Shown: positions 36,139 to 48,943 of the stretch, piece after piece
Layout of the letters: each line of letters starts with the position of its first letter
How positions within the stretch are numbered: the stretch's first letter is position 1
Assembly (NCBI GenBank): GCA_005765155.1
Contig: VCCP01000002.1
Span: forward strand, 4,340,001-4,404,000
Origin: Zelopaecilomyces penicillatus
Taxonomy: Eukaryota > Ascomycota > Sordariomycetes > Hypocreales > Pseudodiploosporaceae
DNA: 64,000 nucleotides
Direction: 5' to 3'
Translations under genes and position numbers: made by a program
Notes under the pieces: generated by a model
Databases searched by the model: none
Told to the model about the DNA's origin: nothing
Seen by the model: only the letters and a program-made list of their open reading frames with translations

Positions 36139-38228
36139 AGCTTGCTTGGCTCACTTGACGTAGACAGCTTCATGCAGTAGCTTGACTCTAAATGGATATA
36201 TATGTGAATCGAGATGCAGGTAAATAATATATTTGTTCCTGCAAGTACATTTATGTATCAAGAAAATGAAAGAGGAGAGTGCCACCAAGGTAGGAACACG
36301 CTCTCATGATATAGAAAAAGAGATAGGCCATTGAGACTGATGATCAGCGCGCCCAAGGCGGAAGCTGTCGAGTCGTGCCTCACACATTCCTGGCATGTTG
36401 GATAGCAAAACCCTTGGGACGAACTGGGCTGTGTGAGGCTGCGTGTGGGTGGGTGGTGCGCAATGCTTTACGCTTTACGCTTCGCGCTCGACCTCTCTCC
36501 ATCCCACTAGGCAGCCAGTCGGAGACCTCCGCAGACGATGCGGGCGAGTAAGAAGACATGCGGCTGAACAAGCTGCACGGTAATCCGGACCTCACGACAT
36601 GGCTTGTGGGGTGTGGACGAAGGTAAAGCAGAGTGGAAGCAGATCTAGCCAGGGTGGACACAGATCACCGACACGTGCGATCTGCCCCACGATAGTCACC
36701 CAATAATCGAACCATATTGGCTGAACTTTTGGATGGCTGTTAATATGCGGTATACATCACTGAAGAGTGACAAAGGACGATGGGATCCTTGAATACCGAC
36801 AACTGACGATCAATTTCGAAGTATTTCTCGCAACTAACAGCGATCTCCAAGGCGTTTAGGAAGCTCTGGCTAAGATTATGCAACTCTTGGTAACCTTTGA
36901 AGGCGTGTTGTCTATACAAACAATCTTATCAGGGGTCGTCCGTCAGAGTCTATTAGCGTGCTGACCTTGCATCTTGTTTTGCGGGGAACTCGGCGACGTC
37001 GGGAACCGACAAGCCTCATTGTGATGGGGGTCATTAAAACGATCAACAGTCAAGAAGAGTCATTTTTTCGGCTCAGAAGGTTCTTTTTCTCCCGTGGGCG
37101 TTGCCAACCAGAGTCATTGGCCAGCTATGAGTTGGCGACGTTTGTCCTGCTGCCAGCCGGGTTTCGTTTGCTCCGCCCCCGGAACTAAGTTGCTCGCGGA
37201 TGCGGCAGAGGCTTCCCGTCAGAGCGTTGCAAAGAGGAGAAAGTAGAGACATAACCTATCCGTATGCCACTGTCGTCATACGAGGCGTTGTTTGAGAACA
37301 CCAAATACCGAATAGTGAGGCTGACTGGCGATGTTTGGGTTTCGGTTCAGGGCGGGTAGTGGCGGGGTGAGGCGGCTGGCAGACCTTGTGGCAGAGTTCC
37401 GCTCCTCCTTCCGCGATGAGCGACTTGGCAGTGCCGAACCCGTGGACAACATGACAGCTTCACCTTTTGAGAATCAATTCATAATTCACCATCGCCTCTG
37501 TCGCTGAAATATTTCCTGTGCCAACCAATATTGACCATTAGTTTCACATATGTGCACGGATCATTAGAACAGCCTCAGAGACATAGATGTTTTGTGTTAG
37601 CCTCATCGCATCCACGTCCCTGCGTCTTCGTCTAGTTGTGCCATTGCGCCAGCTTCCCATATCTGTGATGCTATATTATATCCCACCGACAGGGACTTTT
37701 TAAAGCCAATGCGCTGGCAATAAACGTAGGTCACACCACCCAGAGGCGGATGTGATCGTTGTTGAGCGAGCGAGATGAACTGTTATTATCGGCCTTCCGA
37801 TTCCCGCGGCATGCCGCCGTTCACGCCTCGCGCATATGAAAACAGCATCATTACGACACGTTGTCACCTATAACTTTGATGCCCAATTCGGCTTTACTGC
37901 CGTAGTCGCAGCTTCTGGATGGCCGAGTATGTAAGTTAGTAACCTAGGGTACTCCGGAAAGAGCTAATAGACCACCTTGAACGAAGTACTCTTTGTCTTA
38001 ATTGTAATTCCTTTGAGTTTTAGAATAATTACCAAGACCTACGCCATATCCCCCTGGTGCTCCCACCGATCACACACACTCTGGATATCGTCTTGCCATA
38101 TCCTCATAACTCTACCATCCAATATGAGCTTGCCAAGAAACATGATGCCGGACATGTCGGCATGGACTGCCTGAATGACCGTGTTCACCTAAGAGCGGCT
38201 ACAGTTGCACTTTGTCCCCTGGAGCAAA
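36139..38228. other. Intergenic, upstream of the CorA-like gene
   Basis: About 2.1 kb between the CorA-like start and the ASF1 stop. No gene is supported; frames such as 36380-36661 (minus) and 36958-37188 (plus) lack any recognisable content. Confidence 0.45.
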
Positions 38229-39267
38229 TCAGGAAGCCACGGTAACTGGCTTAGCAGTACCCGTAGGCTTGTCAGCGGCGTCGACCTCCATGGCATCATC
38301 CTCAACACCTTCGCCCTCGCCCTCACCCTCACCCTCACCTTCCTCTTCCTCCTCAAGAAGCTCCTCTTCACTCTCGCCTTCAATGTCGACACTTCCGTCT
38401 TCTGACATCTCATCTTCCTCTTGCGCAACCTCATGCTCGTTCTGATGCTCGCTTTCGACACCAGCCATTTCCGCGTCATCGCCCTGAACAGCCTCCTTAT
38501 CGGCAGCTTCAGCCTCAGCTAATTCAGCAGCTTCCTCCTCGGCCTCTTCGGCTCCGTATTCTTCACCATCGGCGACGAGATCGGCTTCAGGCTGCTCAGG
38601 AGGGAACTCGGGGGGTGCAGATGCTTCGGAATCCCTGTGTCAAATAAATTAGAACATTTGCGGTCGATGTCGTTGAGAGGCTGGATAACATACCATTTGA
38701 TTGCAAATCGCGTAACGCGGGGCTTTTCCGCCAGAACGTTTCGCTTCACTCGTTCGATTATGGGTTTGGTAGGAGGCTCAGCGTTGAGCTCCTCAGAATC
38801 GTACTCATTGTTCACATAATATCCGACGCGCACAAACTCGCGGCCATCATAAGCACATGTCAATAGAACCACCGTCACGCCGAGGATATCAGCATCGGGA
38901 ATTCGTGTAGTGTTAGGTCCGTCGGCTTCGAAGAGAAATTTGTTGACTCCGACTGGAATGGGGCCGACAAGTAGAGAGTCGAGCTCTTGGTCGTATTGGT
39001 CACTAGTAGCTTGTTAGAAAAACAAACAGCTGCGAGTAGCGGTGGGGGAGCATCTCACGAGGTGGCAGAGCCGACATAAGTGAGTTTCCATTCAAGATCT
39101 GGTAAAAAGTTAGAGAGCGTGGCTTGCTATCTATGCAGTTGCAAATTCGGCAACACACCTTTCTCGAGTGGCTCAAGACACTCGAATGTGATCTCAAACT
39201 CGTATTTGTCGGTGAGCTTGGCCGGGTTGTTGAGGACCTTGACTCCGAGGAGTGAGACGACCGACAT
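38229..39267 (-). CDS. ASF1: Histone chaperone Asf1
   Basis: The four-exon model complement(join(38229..38634,38694..39002,39059..39098,39159..39267)) gives 287 aa; exon 2 is only 40 nt. Asf1 carries H3-H4 dimers for replication-coupled and replication-independent nucleosome assembly. The conserved immunoglobulin-like core fills residues 1-155: MSVVSLLGVKVLNNPAKLTD, FECLEPLEKDLEWKLTYVGS, DQYDQELDSLLVGPIPVGVN, KFLFEADGPN, ADILGVTVVLLTCAYDGREF, VRVGYYVNNEY and VTRFAIKWD. The rest is a very acidic tail, as in yeast Asf1, including an EGEGEGEG run encoded by a hexanucleotide repeat. Residues for H3-H4 binding (for example V94 in yeast, within VTVVLLTC) are in place. It shares a 1.3 kb divergent region with RNA14. 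Confidence 0.96.
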
Positions 39268-40542
39268 GATGCTGTAGTTTTCGGGTTCCAAGATGGATTA
39301 GAGCGTGTGAATCAGACACCAAAAAACCAGCCTTTCAAGCAATAATTGCGTTGCAGATAGGCAGTGAGTGAAGATGGTCAAAAGGCAAGGGAGGGGGAGG
39401 GGAAAAAGTGTTGGTGATGGACCCAGCCAGGTGGGAGGGGAGATGAGCTGTGGCTGCTGGTGGTCTGGCCGCTCTGGCTGTTCTGCAGGCAATCGCTGGG
39501 CAAGCGTGGCAGGCGTAGAGAAATTAGCAAGTGGGTATAGCTTATGGAGAGCGTTGAGCAGTACACGGGAAATAGGAAGGCTGGACAAGGTATGGCGAAT
39601 GTGGGAGACGGCGCTTGGTTTCTTTTGCCAACACCATCGAAGTGGTACGCGACCTTGGGCCAGGCATCGCGTTAAGAGGTTGCCACACAATCCAACTGCC
39701 ACACCAATCCCTCGCTGTAAAGACAGGCAGCCCGTTGGTGGTAGTTCCCGACTACAGGCACCCGATAAGATGGAGGTACAGCGGCTGGCCCAACGCGTGT
39801 AGCACGCATTAGGGTCATTGAGAAGTGAAGTACCTACCCTGAACGGGTGGTCGTCACAGGGGCCAACAGGGTCAAACAAAGCCAAAGAGCCAAGCAGGGC
39901 CCAGCAAGGGGCCTTAAGCCAAAAGGTAACGCCACCCAGCCAACCACTGGTCCTACCGCCCGCGCAAACGCTAAGCCTGTTTCGACCAATTATTCTGCCC
40001 CCAAGCCAATTTTGACGTGGACCATCTGTCTCCAAGATTGAAGTCTGAGAAAGCTTGATTAACCATCCAAGACGGTTGTACGGCTTCCCTTCCACTTCCC
40101 ATTCCGCATACGCGCCGTCAATACCCGGACCCGTCGCCTTTACTCGGAAACCGGCCTGATATTCCAAATTGCGGTGTCTTTCGAGTCAATCACGAAAGTC
40201 GACGGTGGGTGTGCTTGCGGCGCCAAGTATCTCTTCATCTGTGGCGCAATAGGACCGCAAGTTGAATCGCGCTTTCCACCACAGCGGCTAGCATTGTGTG
40301 GGAGTGGGTAAAGCAACCTCAATCCCCGAAATAACTGCCCATATCATATCTCTGACGGCGACAGCTTAATTAGGAGCGACGCGATCTGCGCCCTGTAGCG
40401 CTTTTTCGAAGGCCGGACCTCATCGAGAGTTTGACTAATTTTGTCGAGGTTTTTTCGCATCGCCGCAGGGTGTTTCCATCAAACAACACACCGGCAACTA
40501 CCTCGCCAGACAAGCTTCTAAATAATATTAAAGCATTCGATC
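39268..40542. other. Divergent promoter region, ASF1 / RNA14
   Basis: A 1275 bp spacer with an ACGCGT box at 39793-39798. A 289-codon minus-strand frame (39298-40167) lies in it, but I take it as chance (see the rejected list). Confidence 0.45.
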
Positions 40543-43500
40543 ATGGCATCCGAAGGCGCTTCATGGGGCGATGGTGGATTTGCGGCCAGAGACGGCGCTC
40601 ATAATCAGCTTAGCGACGAACCAGTTGACCACTTTGCACAAGAATCTCATGTCTCGGGTGAAACGGAGGAAAATGGATCAGATGATGGCGGAGAATATGA
40701 CCCTGAATATGTTCCTGTTGAAACAGTCCCTCAAGTCCCCGATAATGCCGCTCTCCCAGCACCATCTCAGCGTCTACCTTCCAAACCGAAAATGTCTGGT
40801 GGTTTCCTAGTGGAAGCTTCTGACGACGAAGAAGAAGAAGAAGAAGAAAATGACGAAAGCACTGCCCATTCAGTTGGAGTCCCAGAGCCACAGAACCAGA
40901 TTCAAACTGGCCAGTCCCCTGAGGTGAAGAATGGTGTCGTTAGTGTCCCATCCACTGATGTCTCTTCCAATGTGACTTCAACAGCCATGGCTAGCCTTGA
41001 TCCGGTAACTCTCTTTGAAGCACGAATCAAGCAGGATCCTCGAGGTGACATGGATGCATGGTTGAATCTCATTGCGGACCAGAAACGTCGCAGCAGATTG
41101 GATGAAGTTCGGAAAGTATACAATCGATTTCTCGAAATCTTCCCGCAAGCCGTAAGTTTTCATAAACACAACGACTGAGTGTACGCCATCTGACAGTGAT
41201 ACTAGGCTGATATATGGGTTGAATGGATTGAAATGGAACTTGGCATGGACAATTTTGTAGATGCCGAGCAGCTATTTGGGAGATGCCTGATGACAGTTTC
41301 TAACGTGAAGCTCTGGACTTTATATCTAAACTACATCCGCCGGCGAAACGACTTGAATAACGATCCTACTGGCCAAGCCAGGAGAACAGTTACCCAGTCA
41401 TATGAGTTTGTTATTGACAATATTGGCATCGACAGAGACTCAGGGAACATTTGGCAGGACTATGTGCAGTTCATTAAGAGCAGCCCCGGACAAATAGGGG
41501 GCACCGGCTGGCAGGACCAACAGAAGATGGACCAACTTCGCAAGGCATACCATCGTGCTATTACAGTACCAATGTCGACTGTGAACAACCTCTGGAAAGA
41601 ATATGATCAGTTCGAAATGGGACTTAACAAGGTTACGGTAGGTAACACTTACTCACCCTTCAAGACAGTCTAACTAAATAATCCAACAGGGACGAAAATT
41701 CATACAAGAGCGATCTCCAAGTTACATGTCAGCAAAGAGCGGAAATATTGCGCTAGACAACATGACCCGCAACTTGAAGCGGACGAATCTCCCGCGTTTG
41801 CCTCCAGCCCCTGGATTTGATGGTGACCAGGATTTCCGTAGTCAGGTTGAAATGTGGAAAAAATGGATCGAATGGGAAAAGGATGACCCTCTGGTTCTTA
41901 AAGATGATGAACCAAAGGTTTACACACAGAGAGTTCTCTACTGCTACAAGCAGGCGCTGATGGCCCTTCGCTTTTGGCCAGAGATCTGGGTGGATGCAGC
42001 GGAGTGGTGCCTCCAGAATACTGTGCGAGAAAATGATAAGGATATTGGAACGGACATGCTGCTCCAGGGTATTGCGGCCAATCCTGAAAGTGTGCTGCTT
42101 GCTTTGAAGCATGCAGACCATGTTGAGGCCAGCTTTCCTCAGAAGGAGAGCGACAAACTCGAGTATGCGAAAGCAGTCCGCAAGCCGTACGATGACGTCC
42201 TGAACACCTTATACACAATGGGCGACAGGGTCAAGGAACGAGAGAAAATGGAGGTTACAACGTTGAAACAAACGGCGGCTCACGAACCAGCCTTGCACGA
42301 GTCTATTGAGGCAAATGACAACTATGACGATGAGACGCAAAAGTCTAAATTGTCGCCGACAGAAGAGCGCATTGCTGCCATTCAAAAGGGCTATGCTGCT
42401 GAAACAGTGCTACTCTCACGCACAATCTCCTACGTTTGGATTGCGTTAGCTAGAGCTATGCGTCGCATTCAAGGCAAGGGAAATCAAACAGAGGGAGGCC
42501 TACGCAAGGTTTTTACAGATGCACGTCAAAAGGGCCGGCTCACTAGTGACGTCTATGTGGCAGTGGCATTGTTGGAGTCAATCGTTTACAAGGACCCTGT
42601 TGGTGCTAAGATCTTTGAGCGTGGCGCACGTCTCTTCCCTAACGATGAGGGGTTCATGGTGGAGTATCTCAAGTTCCTGCACTCTAGGGACGATACAACC
42701 AGTGAGTTTCAGCACTTATCCAAGAATTCTTTTATGCAAACTAACAGGAGATCAGATGCCCGTGTTGTTTTTGAGACCTGTGTGAACCGCCTGGTTGCTA
42801 ACCCTGAGACACTGGATAAGGCCAGGCCACTTTACGTCTACTTCCACAAGTACGAATCCAACTATGGGGAGCTATCCCAAATTCGAAAAATTGAGGAACG
42901 AATGGCAGAGCTCTTTCCAGCAGACCCAAAGCTCAAAAGTTTTGCAGCTCGATATGCTTCAGACACGTTCAATCCTATTGCTGCTCCGATCATAATCTCC
43001 AAAGCGGTGCAGATGCGGCCTAAACATGCCATCCCAGCTATTGAGCAACCTGTCTCTGCACGAAACAGTTATCCTCCGCAACAGAAGCACGAGCAAAGCC
43101 CTCGCCCACACTATGTGCGAGCTACTGCCTCACCAAAACGTCCATTTGGGATTGATGACGAGGAATTGAACCCCCCGAAGAGAATGGCAAGAGGCGCCTC
43201 CCCTCTTAAAGGAGCAGCTGGTCGCCGTTTAGATCAGCAGCGTCGCAACCAAGCGTCGGCACTTCAGCGTGACATAACCTTCCTACTTGGAATTCTTCCA
43301 CCTTCGCACACCTATGACTCTCAGCGATTGAGCCCGACGGGTCTAGTTTCTCTTCTCCGTGACACCATGCTTCCGGACTACGGGACCTGGAAAGCTCAGA
43401 CGGGAGGACAGTACCGGTTTTCTGCACCAACACATGCGAGACAGCCATCGGGGGAGTACCCAAGGCCCAATAGTCCCTACGGTCGGCTGGCAGCTGGAGC

Positions 43501-43660
43501 TGGCGGCTATAGGAACTCGCCGCTAAGAACAGAGGCAGGAAATACATACCAGGCCGGCCCGTATGTTGCCCCTGACACAAACAGCGTACCTAACCAGTGG
43601 CCCCCACCAGCAGGCTATGGAGCTGCAGCTCCCGGCCAATTCGGTGGTTATAGATATTGA
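40543..43660 (+). CDS. RNA14: mRNA 3'-end processing protein Rna14 (CstF-77)
   Basis: The four-exon model join(40543..41151,41206..41637,41690..42701,42756..43660) gives 985 aa. Rna14 is the HAT-repeat scaffold of cleavage factor IA and dimerises to bridge Rna15 and Pcf11 during pre-mRNA cleavage and polyadenylation. The N-terminus is acidic and disordered (with a poly-Glu run). HAT repeats begin near residue 150 (TLFEARIKQDPRGDMDAWLN) and continue through DIWVEWIEMEL, KLWTLYLNYIRRRNDLN, DSGNIWQDYVQFIKSSPG, FWPEIWVDAAEWCLQ, IFERGARLFPNDEGFMVEYL, NARVVFETCVNRL and YFHKYESNYGELSQI. The C-terminal monkeytail-like region, which binds Rna15, contains PKRPFGIDDEELNPPKRM and LLGILPPSHTYDSQRL. The last intron is 54 nt and stop-free; its acceptor at 42755 restores the family wording DDTTNARVVFE. 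Confidence 0.94.
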
Positions 43661-45119
43661 AAAGGACTACTGCAATTGGTTTGTACAAGCTTATTAACGC
43701 TGAGCATAGCTCTTCTGAGTATAACCATTCACTTATAAATATCTGAACGGAGCTAGCTGGACTGTCATGATAAGACAAGAAACTTGAACAACTCAACACA
43801 TCAAACTTGGGGCTTCTTTTGAAATTTTATAGCATTTAGACGGTGTTTGGCAGGTACGGGACATGTTAATCATTGGCAACAAGTCATAATGATGTTTGGC
43901 AAGGCGGCAGGCTCTTGTCTAAATTCTCTTCTCCTCTTATTTTACCATTCCCCAAAGGCGGCAATTTGGAGCGGTGAGATTGGGTGCTTAGGAAACAAAA
44001 AAAAAATGAAATGGATGTTGATCTGCGCCTGCTCTGGCCTTTTTTTTCTAAATGACACAATGCTGGTTTGTGTTGATTCCCATTGTTTTCTACGAATTGA
44101 CTGATTGACGTGGTGAAGGAGGAGAGTATGGACAACTGCAGGCCAAAGCATGCAAGGCAGTCGGGCAGGACACAGAGTGGTGCGTGCAGTTTGATACTGG
44201 TTTGTCTTGTACCAGACATCTAGCCTCTACAACTGGGCCTTGCCATTAGATGCCGTTCGCTTCCCCCTAACAAGCGTACACATGATACCGAGAGCCCGAA
44301 TGGCTACGCGGTAACATGCATTAGCAACGGTAGGGAGTTGCCTGTTCTCGGATCCCAAGCGGCAGGTAAGCCATGACAGTTTGCGAACACAGGCGTTTAG
44401 GCAAGCAAGGCTTGAATGATGAGCCGCATTGTCAGGTTGTGTTGGAGGAATGCTGGCAAGGCGCCCGAGCTCAAGTGACAACCCCGACCCCGTTTGCCAT
44501 TCCATTGGAGCCTTCGTCGTGTGTAGCACGGCAGTCGGGGTGCTGCACACATTGTGCTTCATGATATTACTTTTTATATAGATTCGTCGTCATTGTTCCT
44601 GGGCCCTACCGAAGTTGCTACTGCTTGTACAATATCATAGATTACGATCACCCCCAGTTTCATCCAAACCCACGTCCTCCCGCTACTTGTCCATCTGGTT
44701 TCATAACGTGAAGAAGAGCGAAGTCTAAGCTCACAGTGTATACGAGCAGCGCAAGCAGTTGATCTTTGTGTAATTGGGGTTTGCCATCAACAGCCCCCCC
44801 CCCCCCCCTTTTTTGGCCTTTTCCTTGCTATGGCAGTTGAGACGTTCGCCAGCCGCCTTGCCGCGATCTGACACTGCATTCACTCATGACTTCGTTTGCA
44901 GGCGATAAACCTCGCAGCTGGCACTTGGCATCCGATCTCCTCGCTGGCAGCGGCCTCACTCACGCATAGCACACAACATACAGCATATGCACAGCATACG
45001 CACAGCACACACGCACAGCACAGCACACACACACGCACAGAGGCAGGGCATCCGTGTTGATGATTAGCGCTGCTAGCACTCCTGCAGCTGCCGTGACAGT
45101 TGTAGGCACTCTCGGCACA
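43661..45119. other. Intergenic, RNA14 downstream / AGO upstream
   Basis: No gene is seen. It includes a 15-base C run followed by T6 at 44794-44814, and a CA-rich simple repeat further on. Confidence 0.45.
44962..45041 (+). repeat. CA-rich microsatellite/minisatellite
   Basis: About 80 bases are built from short units such as CACAGCA and ACACACAC. It lies about 900 bases before the Argonaute start codon, just upstream of the likely core promoter. Confidence 0.8.
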
Positions 45120-45190
45120 GATATAATAACACAGATATAAAACCCACTCTCCTCTTCTCTCCTCCCCCCTTCTTTCCCTTTCTCTTCAAC
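45120..45190 (+). promoter_or_regulatory. Probable core promoter of the Argonaute gene
   Basis: A TATA-like GATATAAAACC (about 45135) is followed directly by a long CT-rich tract (45148-45200), the usual arrangement before transcription starts in filamentous fungi. No transcription data are available, so the start site is only inferred. Confidence 0.35.
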
Positions 45191-45749
45191 CTCTCCACTT
45201 CTTTGGGTGATCTCAACTTCTGCATTCACTCGGCCGGAGACCTGATCGTGCAGAAAAGCTGCTCCTGTTGCAGCAACAGAACCTACAAACTCTGCAGTAG
45301 CTATCTGTATGTATACTATATGACCCTAATCAGAGCCTTCCAACAGCAACTCCCTCTCCTCTGGTCCTTCCTCCCATACATTTACACATAAATTCCCTGC
45401 CTCCCCACAACATTTTAATTTTTCTCTCTGCATCACTTCTTCAACGAGAGCTCACCATCCCTTCACCTCCATCCCTCCTCCTACCAACTTTCAGCAGTGT
45501 TGAAAGGAGCGTTTCCACTTCGATATCACTTAACCAAAGCGGCTACTCTTTTGAAGATTTGTCTCGATTCTCTTCGTCTTGCCCGTCTTTCTACCCTATA
45601 TGTGAACACTTCCAATCCATCGTGAAGTCCTTGCAACGACCGGCCATCTCATCCTCGCGACCCTTCTCGCTAACCACCGCCAGACATTGCAAACCACACA
45701 TTCAACTCGTGATCTAGACTGCTTATTTCACAGCTTGGACTAATTTCAG

Positions 45750-45939
45750 GTATGGTTTGGCTCATCTTTGCAATTTTTCTCAGACACCCATCTCCGTACT
45801 GCAGTTGCAATCTGTACATGTGTTCTCATGAACTTCTGGATTGTTAAATATGCCTCCTTATACCATTGCGTACACTGGCCTTTACTCATATCAACGTGTA
45901 TTCATGAAAGTATAGGTACTAACGTTTGGTAAGGCTCAG
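45750..45939 (+). other. Probable intron in the Argonaute 5' leader
   Basis: The donor GTATGG at 45750, a perfect TACTAAC branch site at 45917-45923 and an acceptor CAG ending at 45939 outline a 190 nt intron that ends 9 bases before the start codon. A second acceptor (TAG, 45943) is possible. Confidence 0.6.
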
Positions 45940-45948
45940 ATAGTTGCC

Positions 45949-48943
45949 ATGTCCGACAGAGGACGCTCCGGCTCCCCATCGGGGCAGTCATCCAGGGGGC
46001 CATCTCAACCACAAGGCCCTGGAAGTCGTGGCGCATCTCCCGCCCGCTCAAATGTCTCGGGCCCAGGCCCGTCCTCCTCTTGGAAAGCGGGAATGGGGTT
46101 TGACCCTGCCAAACCGCTCAAAAGGGAGGGCAATACCCGTATGGAGTTGCCTCCGGATGCCTTCGTTGCCAATACCAACAAGGATATGTTTGCGGTTCGC
46201 GGGAACAAGCTCAACACCGAAGGGCAGAATGCCATGATCGAGGTCAACCAATACAGAATGACCAAGTTCAACTTCAATAAGAAGATCTATCAGTATGATG
46301 TCAGTAGATATCCATATCCATCTTCTCTGTGTTTATGTTAACAGTCAATAGATTGCCCTGTCTCCTGATCCTGATAAGAGAGCACCAGTCTTGAGAAAGA
46401 TTTGGGTTCATCCTACTTTCAAGGCCACTCTTGAAAAGTACAATTATCCCATGTGGATCTATGACGGCTCTAGACTTGCATGGTCTCCAGCATTGGTTGA
46501 CCGTGGCGAACTGCGTCTCACAGTGGATTTGGATGATGGCAAACCTTCCAATGGTGCGCGAAGCAACAAGTTTCACATCACCATTCGGAAGACAACTGAG
46601 ATCCAACTTGGTGTTCTACAAGGGTATCTTGAGAGAAAGATGCAATTCAATAACAGTGTGCAGGAGGCTCTCAACTTCATGGACCACCTGATTTGCCAGT
46701 GGCCATCTGAGCACATGCTGGGAATCAAACGCCAATTCTTCAAAACTGGCATTCAGGGCCGCATGCTCATGGATGGCGGTGTTGTGGAAGTCCACAAGGG
46801 AACTTATGTTTCTCTCAGACTGAGCCAGAACCTAGCTCGGGGCGGTCTTGGTTTGGCATTGAATGCGGACGTCACCAACACCTGCTTCTGGGTGGGTGGC
46901 CGCACCATGGACGAACTCATGCTCTTGTTTCTTGGAACCTGTGATAAACGGTGGAGAGGAATGAATTGTATCACCATTATAAACCATCTGAGACCCGTTC
47001 CTGGTGGGCCTGGTGAATGGAGATCATCAGATGCATTCAAGCAACTTCGGAAGCTTCGTAAACTCAAGTTTACAGTGAAGCACGCCAATCGTCGCGACAA
47101 CAACGCAGTGTACACCGTGGCAGACTTCGTTTTTGACGCTCGGCATGGTAGCGAAGGTGCAAACGCGAAGAATGTCACTTTTGACTACAACGGCAGAGAC
47201 ATCACTGTCGCGGCATATTATCAAGAGAAGTACAAGGCATATCTGAAGTACTCTAACCTCCCCTTGATCAAAACTGCAAAGGGTGCTTTGATTCCCATGG
47301 AGTACGCTCACATTGAGCCAATGCAACGGTATGCATTCAAACTGAACCCAGACCAGACAGCTGCCATGATCAAGATTGCTGTCACTCGCCCGAATGTGCG
47401 GAAAGGTGATATTCAGAAGAACTTTGCGGATCTCAAGATACCTTCTGATCCCTACCTCAAGCATTATGGCATTGAATTCGAAACGCAGTTCTCGAAAACC
47501 GAAGCCAAAATTTTGGCACCCCCAGCAGTCAACTTCAAACAAGGGGTCGCAGATCCGAAGTTTAGCGGTCGCTGGGATCTGCGCGGCAAGAAGTTTTGGC
47601 AACAAAACATTGCGCCGCTCCAAAACTGGGGGTTCCTCGTGATGGACGATGCAGTAAACCTGCCTCAATTGCAAAACTTCTCTCGAACCTTCAAGACCAC
47701 CTTCCTGGGCCATGGTGGGAAATGTACTAATGACCCTATGCTGTTGAACACGCCCGGTGAGATCAAGACCAATATTGCAAAGTCTATTGAATGGGCAATG
47801 ACGCAGCTGCAAACGGGGGTACGGGGGTATCCGCAGCTACTCTTTGTTGTTGTTCAACACAAGAATAGCCCCCACTACGAGCGACTCAAAAAGTCGGCAG
47901 ATTGTCGATTTGGAATTCTTAGCCAGGTAGTCAACGGGTCCCAGGTCATCAACAATAATGGTCAGTACCATTCGAATGTCTGCTTGAAGGTGAATGCCAA
48001 ACTTGGTGGTGCCACTTCTCGAACTCTCCCCCCATGGAAGTTGGCCCAGACATATTTCCCCAAGGAGCGGCCTACGATGATCATCGGTGTCGACATTTCA
48101 CACCCTGCTCCTGGTGGAGTCTCGTCATCTGTAGCGGCCATGACTATGTCCGTTGATCCCGATGCAACTCGCTACGCAGCACATGTTCAAAACAACGGAC
48201 ATCGTATCGAGATGCTTACTCAAGAAAACGTGAAAGAGATGTTTGGGTCCCTTTCAGGGATGTGGAGGACTGCCCATTCCAATGCTATCCCTAAACACAT
48301 CATCTACTTCCGTGACGGAGTCGCGGAAGGGCAGTTTGCTCAAGTTGTGGAAAAGGAAATCGATGAGATCAAGGCATTTTTCAAGAACGTGCCGCCTCCA
48401 AAGTTTACGGTAATTGTCGCAACAAAACGCCATCACATCAGATTTTTTCCCCAGAAGGGTGATAAAAATGGCAACGCTTTGCCAGGAACATTGGTCGAGA
48501 AGGAAGTGACGCACCCATTTATGTGGGACTTTTATCTCTGCTCACATGTTGCGATCCAGGGAACTGCACGACCGGTGCATTACCATGTCATCTTGGATGA
48601 AATGGGAATTCCTGCCAATGAACTGCAGAAAATGATTTATCATCAATGCTACTCATACGCACGATCTACCACACCGGTCTCTCTTCACCCAGCTGTTTAC
48701 TACGCACACCTTGCGGGTAGCCGGGCCCGTTGTCACGAAGACATTGCTTCGAGCGAAGGAATGAGACATGGGGCAAAAGGTCATGAAATGATCCGCGATA
48801 GGGTTGCAAAGGGGCAATCCCTTGGTCCTCAGTATAATGACAACACAAAGTTACTCCGACTCGGGGGTAACCCTGAGAAGCAGCCATCTGAGGCCGAGAT
48901 TAGACAGCGTCAATTCATTCGGGGCACTATGTGGTACATTTAA
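45949..48943 (+). CDS. Argonaute, catalytically complete
   Basis: The two-exon model join(45949..46299,46352..48943) gives 980 aa. It is the effector of RNA silencing: it binds a small RNA and cleaves matching transcripts. Order: a Ser/Gly/Pro-rich N-terminus with RG sites (MSDRGRSGSPSGQSSRGPSQ), N domain (about 85-250), PAZ (about 350-460, with ITVAAYYQEKYKAYLKYSNL and MEYAHIEPMQRY), MID (about 530-680, PQLLFVVVQHKNSPHYERLK), and PIWI (about 690-945). The slicer tetrad is present: D698 (GVDISHP), E737 (GHRIEM), D772 (YFRDGVAEGQF) and H903 (YYAHLAGSRARCH). It ends TMWYI, one residue off the usual YFV/YFA end. Most Sordariomycetes carry two Argonautes (QDE-2 for quelling, SMS-2 for meiotic silencing), and I cannot decide which this is. 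The long leader with its own intron suggests regulated expression. Confidence 0.95.

Noticed and set aside
39298..40167. Minus-strand frame of 289 codons between ASF1 and RNA14
   Set aside because: It lies in a divergent promoter region, has no domain, is rich in Leu/Ser/Pro/Arg and Gly patches typical of GC-rich chance frames, and would overlap the ASF1 5' region. I see no splice or start signals that improve it.
44794..44814. C15-T6 run as a possible transposon tail or G-quadruplex
   Set aside because: It is a single homopolymer with no target duplication or adjacent element; one G run on the minus strand is not enough for a quadruplex call.
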